Assembly (NCBI GenBank): GCA_963928055.1
Contig: CAWVDN010000003.1
Location: forward strand, 62,001-126,000
DNA length: 64,000 bases
Reading direction: 5' to 3'
Source: Scatomonas sp963928055
GTDB taxonomy: Bacteria > Bacillota > Clostridia > Lachnospirales > Lachnospiraceae
A program made the translations under genes and the position numbers. Under the pieces are notes generated by a model. The model saw nothing but the letters and a program-made list of their open reading frames with translations, was not told where the DNA came from and ran no database searches. Position 1 is the first letter of the stretch; each line of letters begins with the position of its first letter. Below are positions 13,188 through 21,519 of the stretch, one piece after another.

Positions 13188-13835
13188 ATGAAGAAATTAC
13201 CAGTGATCCTGGCGGCGGTGGGAATCCTGGACGCTGTTCTGGTGGTGGGGATCCTGCTGCTGGCGCTGCTGCCGGAGAGAGCCGGTGGCGGAAACAGCGG
13301 CGCGGCCGCTGCCCTGGAAGAAAATTTTACGGATAATTCCGAAAGCTATGGAGAACAGCCGGTTTCTACCGCCTACACCAGCATGATCCGGGCGGAGGCG
13401 GAGAGCGCGGGTTCTGCTTCCCGGACGGAAGGACAGGGCTCCACCAATGAACCGGTGCCCACCATGCCGCCCTCCGCGGCCACGGCGACGCCGACCCCTT
13501 CCGCCTCCGACCGGGAGACCACGGCGGGAATGCCGGACAGCGATTTCATTTTTCCGCACAGTTCCACCCGGCTCCTTACCCAGACGGAGATGAACCAGAA
13601 GCTCACCAGCAAGGAGACTTCCCAGCGGGCCATCAATGAGATCTACGCCCGCCACGGATATCTGTTCCATGAGGAGAAGAACCCGGAAAACTACGCGTAT
13701 TTTAACAGCAAGTCCTGGTATACGGCCCTGCCCAAGATCGACAGCCAGGCCGAGGTCCGCAAGCTGTTCAACGATACGGAAAACGCAAACGTAGACGCGT
13801 TGATCGCGTTTCAGAACGCCCATAACTGGGGCTGA
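13188..13835 (+). CDS. membrane-anchored YARHG-domain protein
   Basis: The 215-residue protein has an N-terminal hydrophobic anchor (residues about 6-28), a long Ser/Thr/Pro/Glu-rich low-complexity linker (about 35-125) and a C-terminal YARHG domain with the signature YARHG at 153-157. YARHG domains are extracellular modules of unknown activity found in envelope proteins of Firmicutes. The topology (short inside, long linker, folded module outside) fits a surface protein. AGGAGG precedes the start. It is followed 14 bases later by a zinc-ribbon membrane protein and shares the strand of rpoBC. Confidence 0.85.
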   Translation: MKKLPVILAAVGILDAVLVVGILLLALLPERAGGGNSGAAAALEENFTDNSESYGEQPVSTAYTSMIRAEAESAGSASRTEGQGSTNEPVPTMPPSAATATPTPSASDRETTAGMPDSDFIFPHSSTRLLTQTEMNQKLTSKETSQRAINEIYARHGYLFHEEKNPENYAYFNSKSWYTALPKIDSQAEVRKLFNDTENANVDALIAFQNAHNWG

Positions 13836-13849
13836 GGGAGGAAGAGAAA

Positions 13850-15142
13850 ATGTTTTGTTCAAAATGCGGCAGACAGAATCCGGCGGGCCAGAAATTCTGC
13901 CAGTACTGCGGAGCGCCTCTGCCGCCGGACAGAGGATATGCCGGGAGAGGGGAGTACCCGCCCGGACAGCCTCAGAGGGCGGGAAAGCCGGCGGCGGCTT
14001 TCCGGATGAAGCCGGTCCACTGGCTGCTGATCGGCGAAGTCCTTCTGGCGGCGGCAGGGATCTTTGTGGGGATCCGCCTGCTGCAGGACCGTTACAGCGC
14101 CCGCCATACCGTGGAGCGGTACGCGGAAGCCCTTCAGGCCCAGGACTGGGCAACCGCTTATGACTGCCTGGATATGCAGGGGGAGACGGGCCTTTCCCGG
14201 GAGGATTACATCGCCGCCCAGACGGCAAAAACGCCGGAGCTGATCCAGCAGGTGACGGTCACGGAAGTACAGGACAGCCGGGCAGAGGAATACTGGAAGG
14301 AACTCAGCCGGGAACTGGGGATCCCTGTGGAGGAAGAGAAGGAGGAGAACAGCGTTCGGATGGAGATCAGCGGTCTCGTAAACGGAGATATGCAGACCTG
14401 GACCGTGACGGCTGTCCCCACAGAAAAAAAATGGTTTTTCTTTGACGAATGGAAGATCGTCCCGTATAATATGTATGGAGAAGAGGTTCCCATCAGCTTC
14501 CCTGAAAACGCCTCCGTGACCATAAACGGAGCGGCGCTTGACGCCTCCGCGTTGGAAAACAGCGGAAGCTACGGCGAGGATTCCTGGTATGAAGGCTATG
14601 TGCTGCCCCATGTGTTTTACGGAGGGTATCAGGTACGGATCAGCCAGGAAGGCATGGAACCCTGGACGAAGCTGGTGGAGTACGGCGGAGACGCCGGCGC
14701 CTTTGACTTTACAGATGTTTTCCTGATGCCCACCCAGGAGACGGCGGACGCTCTTATGAAACAGTACGGCCAGATCAGCCAGGAATATTTTTCCGCCGCC
14801 CTGAACGGCGGAGAATTCCGGGACCTGGAATCGTACTTTACCCGGGACGCCCTGGAAGAAGGGGATGCGGAGCGGGAGTTTCAGGAGATCCGGGAAAGCG
14901 CCTATGACAGCCGTGAACAGAGGGGCTGCCTGTCTATGGAGGTCTCCGACATCCGGGGAGAGGCAGTGCCGGTGACAGAATACTATGACGCGGTGCCGGG
15001 AGATGTGGTCCTGAATATCACGGGGACCGTAACCACTATTCAGGAAAACGGTTCGGGAACGCCCAGGGAGACCAGCGAGGAGACAAGCTGGCAGGTGTGC
15101 TTCCATCAGGAAGACGGTGTCTGGAAGCTCAGAGGGCTCTGA
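13850..15142 (+). CDS. zinc-ribbon membrane protein, TcaA/YvbJ-like
   Basis: This 430-residue protein starts with a CxxC...CxxC zinc ribbon (Cys3, Cys6, Cys17, Cys20), then a Pro/Gly-rich linker, one transmembrane helix (about 57-77) and a large outer part. The outer part looks like two NTF2-like modules (about 80-180, VERYAEALQAQDWATAYDCL, and about 295-430) around a small beta-rich domain. This order matches TcaA/YvbJ-type proteins linked to envelope stress and glycopeptide response in Firmicutes. The biochemical role is unknown. It sits between the YARHG protein and a polysaccharide deacetylase, supporting an envelope function. Confidence 0.8.
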   Translation: MFCSKCGRQNPAGQKFCQYCGAPLPPDRGYAGRGEYPPGQPQRAGKPAAAFRMKPVHWLLIGEVLLAAAGIFVGIRLLQDRYSARHTVERYAEALQAQDWATAYDCLDMQGETGLSREDYIAAQTAKTPELIQQVTVTEVQDSRAEEYWKELSRELGIPVEEEKEENSVRMEISGLVNGDMQTWTVTAVPTEKKWFFFDEWKIVPYNMYGEEVPISFPENASVTINGAALDASALENSGSYGEDSWYEGYVLPHVFYGGYQVRISQEGMEPWTKLVEYGGDAGAFDFTDVFLMPTQETADALMKQYGQISQEYFSAALNGGEFRDLESYFTRDALEEGDAEREFQEIRESAYDSREQRGCLSMEVSDIRGEAVPVTEYYDAVPGDVVLNITGTVTTIQENGSGTPRETSEETSWQVCFHQEDGVWKLRGL

Positions 15143-15186
15143 GACGAGGAACCTCCGTTTAAATTTTCAGAGCGAGAGAACAGAAG

Positions 15187-16341
15187 ATGAGCAGGGAAAC
15201 GATCAGAATGCGGCGCCGGAAAAGACGGCGGGCCGCGCGGATCCGCAGGACGATCCGCATGGCGATCATAACAGGCCTGGTAGTGATCGAGGCGGCGGCC
15301 GGCGCCGCCATCATCCGTACAAAGGATTTCAGCGGGGAGGAGGAGGCCCTGGAGGCAGAAGAACAGACTGTCGCCAGCGTTCCGGTTATACTCCGAGCCC
15401 CGGAAAAGGAGGATGGCTCCGGCCGGGCAGGGGAAGCCCTCCGCACAGGGCGCAAGACCATCCTTCCGACGGTGTCCGGATGGCAGGAGGACAGTCAGGG
15501 CTGGTGGTACGCCTGTGACGAGACCACCAATTACATAAACGGCTGGGCTTCCATTGATGGGAAGTCGTATCATTTTGATGAGGAGGGATACCGGGATACG
15601 GGCTGGACAGCCATCGGGGGACAGGGATACTATTTCGATGAAAACGGTGTCTACGATCCGGAAGCGGACAGTTCCATGCTGGTAGCGCTGACCTTTGACG
15701 ACGGCCCCGGACCCTATACGGGGCAGCTGCTGGACATCCTGGAAAGCACAGGGGCCAGAGCTACCTTCTTCATGCTGGGCAAGCAGGTGGAGGAGTATGG
15801 AGCGGAAGCCATTCCCCGCATGAAGGAGCTGGGATGCATCATAGGCAGTCATTCCTACGATCACACAAATCTGAAAGCGGCAGGCCCGGAAGTGACCCGG
15901 CAGCAGTTCGCGCAGACGGACGAAGTGATCGCGCAGTACAATGACGGAGAGGGCGCCCAGGTGATCCGGTTCCCCTACGGGGATTACACGAAAGAGCTTT
16001 CCGCGCTTACCGAGCGGCCCTGCATCTTCTGGGATGTGGATTCCCTGGACTGGGACAGCATGAACGCCCAGGCGGTGGTGGACAAAGTCAGCACTTCCCT
16101 GGACGGGGGAGACATTGTCCTCATGCACGATGTCTATGAATCCACCGTGGAGGCCTGCGCGACCCTGATCCCGCAGCTGCAGTCCCAGGGCTACGAACTG
16201 GTGAATATCCAGGAGCTGGCGGCGGCCAACGGCTATGAACTGGAACCGGGTGTCACCTACTTCGGATTTACCACCTATGAAAAAGAAAAGGGGACCGTTA
16301 CTGACCAGGGAAGAGAAGTGGAAACGAAACCCGGTCTCTGA
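15187..16341 (+). CDS. secreted polysaccharide deacetylase with cell-wall-binding repeats
   Basis: The 384-residue protein probably deacetylates peptidoglycan or another N-acetylated polysaccharide outside the cell. It has a very basic N terminus (residues 7-24), a membrane anchor (about 25-43), two choline-binding-like repeats rich in Gly/Trp/Tyr (about 98-155; GWQEDSQGWWY, GWTAIGGQGYYFDENG) and a NodB domain (about 163-345). All NodB motifs are visible: TFDDGP with Asp171/Asp172, metal ligands His222 and His226 in HSYDH, RFPYG from Arg261, and LMHD with His314. It ends at a strong terminator. The repeats suggest non-covalent attachment to the wall. Confidence 0.9.
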   Translation: MSRETIRMRRRKRRRAARIRRTIRMAIITGLVVIEAAAGAAIIRTKDFSGEEEALEAEEQTVASVPVILRAPEKEDGSGRAGEALRTGRKTILPTVSGWQEDSQGWWYACDETTNYINGWASIDGKSYHFDEEGYRDTGWTAIGGQGYYFDENGVYDPEADSSMLVALTFDDGPGPYTGQLLDILESTGARATFFMLGKQVEEYGAEAIPRMKELGCIIGSHSYDHTNLKAAGPEVTRQQFAQTDEVIAQYNDGEGAQVIRFPYGDYTKELSALTERPCIFWDVDSLDWDSMNAQAVVDKVSTSLDGGDIVLMHDVYESTVEACATLIPQLQSQGYELVNIQELAAANGYELEPGVTYFGFTTYEKEKGTVTDQGREVETKPGL

Positions 16342-16344
16342 TAA

Positions 16345-16434
16345 AGAAAAAATCTCATGAGAGCATCGGACAGGATCCGGTGTTCCATGAGATTTTTTGT
16401 TCTATAGGAAGCCTTTCGGACTTCCTATAGAATA
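16345..16434. terminator. bidirectional terminator between convergent genes
   Basis: AATCTCATG (16351-16359) pairs with CATGAGATT (16386-16394), flanked by an A-run upstream and six T downstream, so it works on both strands. A second perfect 12-base stem (16400-16411 with 16421-16432) follows directly. Confidence 0.85.
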
Positions 16435-16485
16435 AAAAGATTGGGGTAACAATGAATCGGAAACAATGGGTTTCCGAAGAGGAGG

Positions 16486-17928
16486 TCAGGAAACAGGTTT
16501 ATATTTGCTGGTAGTGATATACTCGCTGTTTACCAGGCTGCCGCTGCTGTCATAATAATCCCGATAGGTGACAAATTCCAGTTCGCCGGTCTGCTCTACC
16601 CGGCACTCTACGGTCAGATCGCTTTCAACGGTACCCAGGATCTCTACGGTCAGGACTCCCGCCTCAAAGCTCATGGAGAGCTTGATGGGATAGCTGTGAT
16701 TATTCTTAAAGCGAAAATCCGGCTGATCCCAGGAAACCGTGGCGTCCATGCCGTAGGGCACGTAGGTGACGATCATGGAGTGGTATCTGCGCTGGACGAT
16801 CTCGATATCTGTCTGCAGAAGGGCGGAGAACATGGTGGAGGATACCTGGCAGACGCCGCCTCCCGGCTCCTGGACGACAGATCCCTCCGAATAGGCATTG
16901 GCGTATGCGAAGCCCTGTTCCACAGAAGTCTCGCCGATGATGCCGTTGTAGGAAAAGATCTCTCCCGGCATGACGATGATCCCGTCGCACATGCTGACGG
17001 CCAGGGCGATGTTGTGCTCCCGGCCGCCGTTTCCGGAGGCCGTGGATTGGTAGCTGCCCAGAACGTCCTGAAAGAGATTGGCCTCCAGATCCTCCGTTGA
17101 GATCTCGGGAGCCACGGTATCCAGAAGGATCACCGCCTCGGAACCCGGGGCGGCCTTGTCGTAGGCCTCCTGTGCCTCTTCGATGTCCAGGGTAAGTCCG
17201 GGAACGGCGGGGACAACGGAATAATTGTCCGCGGGATTTAAAGTGGCGTTGACAGGCTCCTGCTGTACTTCGGCGGCCACCGCCTGCAGATCCAGCCCTT
17301 CGGCTTCGCTGTCCAGGACAGGGCAGGAAACCGTCCCTGTAAGATCGCCCTTTTCCAGGCTTTCCAGCAGGACGTCCCGCAGCCGGTCCTCATCGGCTGT
17401 GACGCCGCCCCTGCCTTTGTGTATGGTCAGAACAGAACCGGACAGCTCGTAAGTGGATTCTGAACGGCTGTTATATTCCAGAATCCCGGAATCCTCCATG
17501 GCCTGATCCAGATTTTCCGGGTATTTCACGAAAGGCTCCGCGGTCAGGTCCGGAGAGCCCAGGAGTCCCAGATGACAGCCGATCCATTCCGCTCCCCGGG
17601 CGAACCAGGAGCCGTGGCCGGTCTCATAAGCCTGATCCACGGCCTCCCGGGGATCTATATCCAGCAGGGAATAGACGGGGATCTGAAATTCCTGCCCGTC
17701 CAGAACGGCGGTTATACAGGCGTTTCTATAGTCTTTTTCAAAACGGTCCAGAACGGCGGTTTCCGCCTCCTCCCTGGTAAGGCCGCCGACCGATACGCCG
17801 TTGATGGAGGGACTGCCCCAGATGCGGCTGTCTTCTGTGGTCTGACACAGAATGCAGTAGCCGGCGATGAGCAGGGCGGCCGCTGCCTCCAGGATCCCCA
17901 GGGTGATCCATTTCTTTTTCCGGTTCAT
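16486..17928 (-). CDS. VanW-family protein with peptidoglycan-binding-like N-terminal domain
   Basis: The 480-residue protein has an N-terminal transmembrane anchor (about 5-25), a YoaR-like putative peptidoglycan-binding region (about 35-260; INGVSVGGLTREEAE) and a C-terminal VanW domain (about 290-430) with FSYNGIIGE, GGGVCQVSSTMF and a YVPYG motif. VanW proteins occur in some glycopeptide-resistance clusters and widely in Gram-positive genomes; their function is not established, and presence here is not evidence of resistance. The start at 17928 overlaps the stop of the upstream coiled-coil gene (ATGA), with GGGAGG 6-8 bases before, so the two are co-translated. Confidence 0.85.
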   Translation of the reverse strand: MNRKKKWITLGILEAAAALLIAGYCILCQTTEDSRIWGSPSINGVSVGGLTREEAETAVLDRFEKDYRNACITAVLDGQEFQIPVYSLLDIDPREAVDQAYETGHGSWFARGAEWIGCHLGLLGSPDLTAEPFVKYPENLDQAMEDSGILEYNSRSESTYELSGSVLTIHKGRGGVTADEDRLRDVLLESLEKGDLTGTVSCPVLDSEAEGLDLQAVAAEVQQEPVNATLNPADNYSVVPAVPGLTLDIEEAQEAYDKAAPGSEAVILLDTVAPEISTEDLEANLFQDVLGSYQSTASGNGGREHNIALAVSMCDGIIVMPGEIFSYNGIIGETSVEQGFAYANAYSEGSVVQEPGGGVCQVSSTMFSALLQTDIEIVQRRYHSMIVTYVPYGMDATVSWDQPDFRFKNNHSYPIKLSMSFEAGVLTVEILGTVESDLTVECRVEQTGELEFVTYRDYYDSSGSLVNSEYITTSKYKPVS

Positions 17929-18284
17929 AGGCTGCCTCCCTGCTTTGCCGCCGCTTCCAGGATCTCGCACTTTTGCCGGGTGTGTTCCTCCATTTTGCGG
18001 ATGGTTTCCGCTGCTCTTTTCATCTGCAGATCGATCTTTTCGCTTTTCTGCCGGATATTTTCCAGGTACTGCTCCGCTGCCTTCTGGGCCGACTCAAAGA
18101 CGCCGTTCAGCCGCAGAGCCGCCTCGGCAATGGAGCCTGCTTCTTCCAGATGGATTCGGCGGTCCTTCAGGGACGCTTCCGCCTCGGCAAGCTTTGCCCT
18201 CAGCGCGTCGCACTCAAGATCCCGGCAAAGCAGAAGATGTATCAGCTCTTTCCGGCTCATCTTTTTCAGTTCCTGCTCAGTCAT
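17925..18284 (-). CDS. small coiled-coil protein
   Basis: This 119-residue protein is almost all charged helix (from EQELKKMSRKELIHLLL to the end) and is predicted to be a coiled coil. It has no signal peptide, membrane segment or catalytic motif. The start at 18284 follows a good GGAGG; a GTG at 18302 precedes that site. Its stop overlaps the start of the VanW-like gene by four bases, so it is the first gene of a two-gene operon. It may be a cytoplasmic scaffold for the envelope protein, but the function is unknown. Confidence 0.75.
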   Translation of the reverse strand: MTEQELKKMSRKELIHLLLCRDLECDALRAKLAEAEASLKDRRIHLEEAGSIAEAALRLNGVFESAQKAAEQYLENIRQKSEKIDLQMKRAAETIRKMEEHTRQKCEILEAAAKQGGSL

Positions 18285-18482
18285 GACGTTCCTCCGTACC
18301 ATGCAGAGATTGGCGGTAAAAGCAGACTTTTGTAACCGGATAAGCTAATATAAAAGTAGATTCTTCTGCGTTTCCGCAAAATACCACATATACGAATTGG
18401 GTGGAAAGAAAAACTATATATAGATAAGACTATGTAGGGACCGGATGGTTTTTTAAGTCTACCATAAAAACCGACAAATTCT
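18285..18482. other. AT-rich intergenic region
   Basis: No gene is seen. It contains the upstream region of the coiled-coil gene and, just after the recombinase stop codon, an inverted pair GGTTTTT/AAAAACC (about 18447-18473). No confident promoter was found. Confidence 0.5.
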
Positions 18483-19088
18483 TTACAATTCTTTTTCAGA
18501 CTGGCGCCCCCACTTGAGAAAAGTGCTGTGGACCACCCCCAGCTTTCTGGCGGCAGCCCGGGCGGAGATGTCTCCCCGGCGGTAGGCCTGCCAGAGAGAG
18601 GCGAAGCGGTCGGGAATGGGAAGGCTCCGGCGGCCGAAACTCACCCCTCTGGCTCGGGCGGCGGCGATGCCTTCCGCCTGCCGCTGCCGGATATTTTCCC
18701 GCTCCACCTGGGCGACGTAGCAGAGGATCTGCAGGACCAGATCGGCGATAAAGGTTCCGGTCAGGTCCTTTTCCTTTTTCCGCGTGTCCAGCAGAGGCAT
18801 ATCCAGCACCACGACGTCGGCCTTCTTTTCTTTGGTGATCTTCCGCCACTGTTCCTGGATCTCCTCGTAATTGCGGCCCAGCCGGTCGATGGATTTAACC
18901 ACCAGAAGATCCCCCGGACGAAGCTTCCGCATCAGAGCCCGGTAGCGGGGCCGGTCGAAATCCTTTCCGCTGAGCTTGTCTTCAAAAACAGCCTGCGGGG
19001 GAACACCGAAAGCCTGCAGGGCCAGAAGCTGGCGGTCCTCGCACTGATCCTTAGAGGAAACCCGCACGTATCCGTATACATTTTCCAT
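18483..19088 (-). CDS. small serine recombinase (resolvase/invertase family)
   Basis: The 201-residue protein has an N-terminal resolvase catalytic domain with nucleophile Ser11 (YVRVSSKDQ) and the conserved DRLGRNY motif (near residue 68). A helix follows (LQILCYVAQVERENIRQRQ, about 112-130), then a C-terminal helix-turn-helix (about 160-195; ISARAAARKLGVVHSTF). This is the Hin/Tn3-resolvase architecture, which cuts DNA at about 30-base dyad sites. GGAGG stands before the ATG at 19088. No transposase, cargo or invertible segment is evident, so it is a solitary recombinase. A 53-base-period repeat with 9-base dyad arms lies directly upstream of its promoter and is a candidate binding site. 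Confidence 0.9.
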   Translation of the reverse strand: MENVYGYVRVSSKDQCEDRQLLALQAFGVPPQAVFEDKLSGKDFDRPRYRALMRKLRPGDLLVVKSIDRLGRNYEEIQEQWRKITKEKKADVVVLDMPLLDTRKKEKDLTGTFIADLVLQILCYVAQVERENIRQRQAEGIAAARARGVSFGRRSLPIPDRFASLWQAYRRGDISARAAARKLGVVHSTFLKWGRQSEKEL

Positions 19089-19124
19089 AATCACGCCTCC
19101 TGTTGTGTGTATATCCTCTTTATG

Positions 19125-19153
19125 ATTATGCGCAGAAAAGAGGAAAACATCAA
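19125..19153 (-). promoter_or_regulatory. promoter of the serine recombinase gene
   Basis: On the minus strand, TTGATG (19153-19148), a 17-base spacer and CATAAT (19130-19125) lie 37 bases before the start codon. Confidence 0.55.
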
Positions 19154-19226
19154 AAAGGAGGCGTGCAGGGAGTATGCCATGGATTTCGGACTCTCCGGCC
19201 CCGGTCTGAAACTCCGGGAAGTGCCG

Positions 19227-19345
19227 GAATTTTAAAGAAATCCCAGGTTCTTACGGTAGTTCGCTGAATTCGGCTACCGTAAATTCAAGGAAATCCCTGG
19301 TTCTTACGGTAGCTCAACGAATCCCTCTACTGTAAGGCCGAGAAA
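19227..19345. repeat. short 53-bp-period repeat, locus 1
   Basis: TTACGGTAG occurs at 19251 and 19304, exactly 53 bases apart. Each copy is followed 23 bases later by the inverse arm (CTACCGTAA at 19274, CTACTGTAA at 19327), giving 32-base dyads. A partial unit (TTTTAAAGAAATCCCAGG) precedes them. The unit is the diverged reverse complement of the long array near 48.8 kb. It lies between the typA terminator and the recombinase promoter. Confidence 0.85.
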
Positions 19346-19427
19346 AAAACGAAATCCACCCGTATCCCGTAAGGAGTATGCTGCCTGCAGCGGATCGAGC
19401 GGCAGCTCAGCTCTTTCTTTTGGAACA

Positions 19428-19482
19428 GAAAAAGGGAGCCTTTGCTTCCTAGATTTCTCATCTATTCCGCAGCGGCTCCCTT
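19428..19482 (-). terminator. terminator of typA
   Basis: Read on the minus strand, GGGAGCC (19480-19474) pairs with GGCTCCC (19440-19434) and is followed by TTTTTC. The loop is long, about 33 bases. A tight GCCCTTCGGGGC hairpin lies just before it. Confidence 0.65.
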
Positions 19483-19506
19483 CGGACGCCCCGAAGGGCG
19501 GGAAGA

Positions 19507-21339
19507 TCAGTTGTTTTTCATGGCTTCTCTTTTTCTCAGCCGGGAATCCAGGATCCGTTTCCGGATCCGGAGGCTCTTGGGAGTGACCTCCAGGAGTTCG
19601 TCCCTGTCGATGAATTCCAGGGCCTCTTCCAGGGAGAGGATCCTGGGAGGCGTCAGGGTCAGAGCCTCGTCGGCGGAGGAGGACCGGGTGTTGGTCAGAT
19701 GCTTGGTCTTGCAGACGTTCAGCTCGATATCCTCGGCCTTTCCGTTCTGGCCGATGACCATGCCCCCGTAAACCTTTTCCCCGGGCCCGATGAACAGAGT
19801 ACCCCTCTGCTGGGCGGAGAACAGGCCGTAGGTGACGGACTCCCCGGACTCAAAGGCGATCAGGGATCCCTGCTTCCGGTACTGGATATCTCCCTTGTAG
19901 GGAGCGTAGCCTTCAAACATGGTGTTGAGGATCCCGGTACCCTTGGTCATGGTCAGGAAATTGCCACGGAAACCGATGAGTCCTCTGGCGGGGATGGCAA
20001 ATTCCAGGCGGGAGTTTCCGTCGCTGCCCAGGCTCATGCCCTGCAGCTCGCCCTTCCGCTCGCTGAGACGCTGGATCACTGTGCCGGAAAATTCCTCCGG
20101 AACATCCACGTACGCCAGCTCCATGGGCTCCAGGAGCTTGCCCCGCTCGTCCCGGTGGTAGATGACCTCCGCCTTGCTGACGGCGAATTCATAGCCTTCC
20201 CGGCGCATGTTTTCAATGAGTACGGAAAGATGGAGCTCGCCCCGTCCCGATACCTTAAAACAGTCCGGGGAGTCTGTCTCCTCCACCCGCAGGCTGACGT
20301 CCGTGTTCAGCTCCCGGAACAGACGGTCCCGGATGTGGCGGGAGGTGATATATTTGCCTTCCTGCCCGGCCAGGGGGGAATCGTTGACCATAAAGTTCAT
20401 GGAGATGGTGGGCTCGGAGATCTTCTGGAAGGGAATGGGCTCCGGATTCTCCAGGTCGCAGAGGGTATCGCCGATATGGATATCCGCGATGCCGGATACG
20501 GCCACGATGGCGCCGATGTCCGCCTTGTCCACCTCCACCTTTTTCAGTCCGTCAAACTCGTAGAGCTTGCTGATCTTTACTTTTTTCTTTTTGTCCGGGT
20601 CGTGATGGTTCATAAGCATCACTTCCTGGTTCACGGCGATGTGGCCGTTGTCCACTTTGCCCACGCCGATGCGCCCCACGTACTCGTTATAGTCGATGGT
20701 GCTGATCAGCACCTGGGTGCCGGCGTCCGGGTCGCCCTCCGGGGCGGGGATATCCTTCAGGATAGCCTCAAAGAGAGGCGTCATATCCACGGGGGTATCG
20801 TTCAGATCCGCTACTGCGGTCCCCTGTTTGGCGGAGGCGTACAGGAAGGGGCAGTCCAGCTGCTCGTCAGAGGCATCCAGATCCATCAGGAGTTCCAGCA
20901 CCTCGTCCACCACTTCGGCGGGCCGTGCCTCCGGCCGGTCGATCTTGTTGATGCAGACGATCACCTTCAGATCCAGCTCCAGAGCTTTTTTCAGCACGAA
21001 TTTCGTCTGGGGCATGGCGCCTTCAAAAGCGTCCACCAGCAGGATCACGCCGTTGACCATTTTCAGCACCCGCTCCACCTCGCCGCCGAAATCCGCGTGT
21101 CCGGGGGTGTCGATGATGTTGATCTTGGTCCCTTTATAGAAAACAGCCGTATTCTTGGAAAGGATGGTGATGCCCCGCTCCCGCTCGATATCATTGGAGT
21201 CCATGACACGCTCCTGGACTTCCTGGTTTTCCCGGAAAACGCCGCTCTGCTTCAGCAGGCTGTCCACCAGGGTAGTCTTGCCGTGGTCTACATGGGCGAT
21301 AATGGCCACATTTCGGATATCTTCTCTTTTTATTTTCAT
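19507..21339 (-). CDS. typA: translational GTPase TypA/BipA
   Basis: The 610-residue protein is a ribosome-associated GTPase involved in 50S assembly and stress adaptation. G1 is AHVDHGKTT (near residue 14), the switch region reads RERGITI, G3 is DTPGHADFGGEV and G4 is NKIDRPEARP. The elongation-factor-like domains II/III and the TypA-specific C-terminal domain (ARGLIGFRG...GTGILNTMF) follow, giving the usual family length. The start at 21339 (MKIKREDIRN) follows AAGGA; an in-frame codon at 21369 lies before that site. It is a single-gene unit with its own promoter and terminator. Confidence 0.96.
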   Translation of the reverse strand: MKIKREDIRNVAIIAHVDHGKTTLVDSLLKQSGVFRENQEVQERVMDSNDIERERGITILSKNTAVFYKGTKINIIDTPGHADFGGEVERVLKMVNGVILLVDAFEGAMPQTKFVLKKALELDLKVIVCINKIDRPEARPAEVVDEVLELLMDLDASDEQLDCPFLYASAKQGTAVADLNDTPVDMTPLFEAILKDIPAPEGDPDAGTQVLISTIDYNEYVGRIGVGKVDNGHIAVNQEVMLMNHHDPDKKKKVKISKLYEFDGLKKVEVDKADIGAIVAVSGIADIHIGDTLCDLENPEPIPFQKISEPTISMNFMVNDSPLAGQEGKYITSRHIRDRLFRELNTDVSLRVEETDSPDCFKVSGRGELHLSVLIENMRREGYEFAVSKAEVIYHRDERGKLLEPMELAYVDVPEEFSGTVIQRLSERKGELQGMSLGSDGNSRLEFAIPARGLIGFRGNFLTMTKGTGILNTMFEGYAPYKGDIQYRKQGSLIAFESGESVTYGLFSAQQRGTLFIGPGEKVYGGMVIGQNGKAEDIELNVCKTKHLTNTRSSSADEALTLTPPRILSLEEALEFIDRDELLEVTPKSLRIRKRILDSRLRKREAMKNN

Positions 21340-21393
21340 GACAGCATTCCTTTCAAAACACACAAACATCCATCAATGATTTCACAACCACTA

Positions 21394-21422
21394 AATATAG
21401 CACAATTTGCCGGATTTGTGTA
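21394..21422 (-). promoter_or_regulatory. promoter of typA
   Basis: On the minus strand, TACACA (21422-21417), 17 bases and an extended -10 TGCTATATT with hexamer at 21399-21394 lie about 55 bases before typA. Confidence 0.5.
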
Positions 21423-21519
21423 GCCCTGAAATTTCCGAAAAAACAGTTCTACTTTCGGAGGGATCCACATACATATGATATAGACCAAATACCAACCAGA
21501 GGAAAGGGGAATTACATTC

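Noticed and set aside
16486..17928. Vancomycin resistance determinant
   Set aside because: VanW-domain proteins are common in susceptible Firmicutes; no vanH/vanA/vanX-type genes are present, and Ddl looks normal.
19128..19235. Small plus-strand frame of 35 residues beside the recombinase
   Set aside because: It overlaps the predicted recombinase promoter and has no convincing ribosome binding site.
18483..19345. Invertible promoter switch at the serine recombinase
   Set aside because: The repeats beside the gene are in direct, not inverted, orientation to each other, and no flanking inverted sites around a promoter were found.
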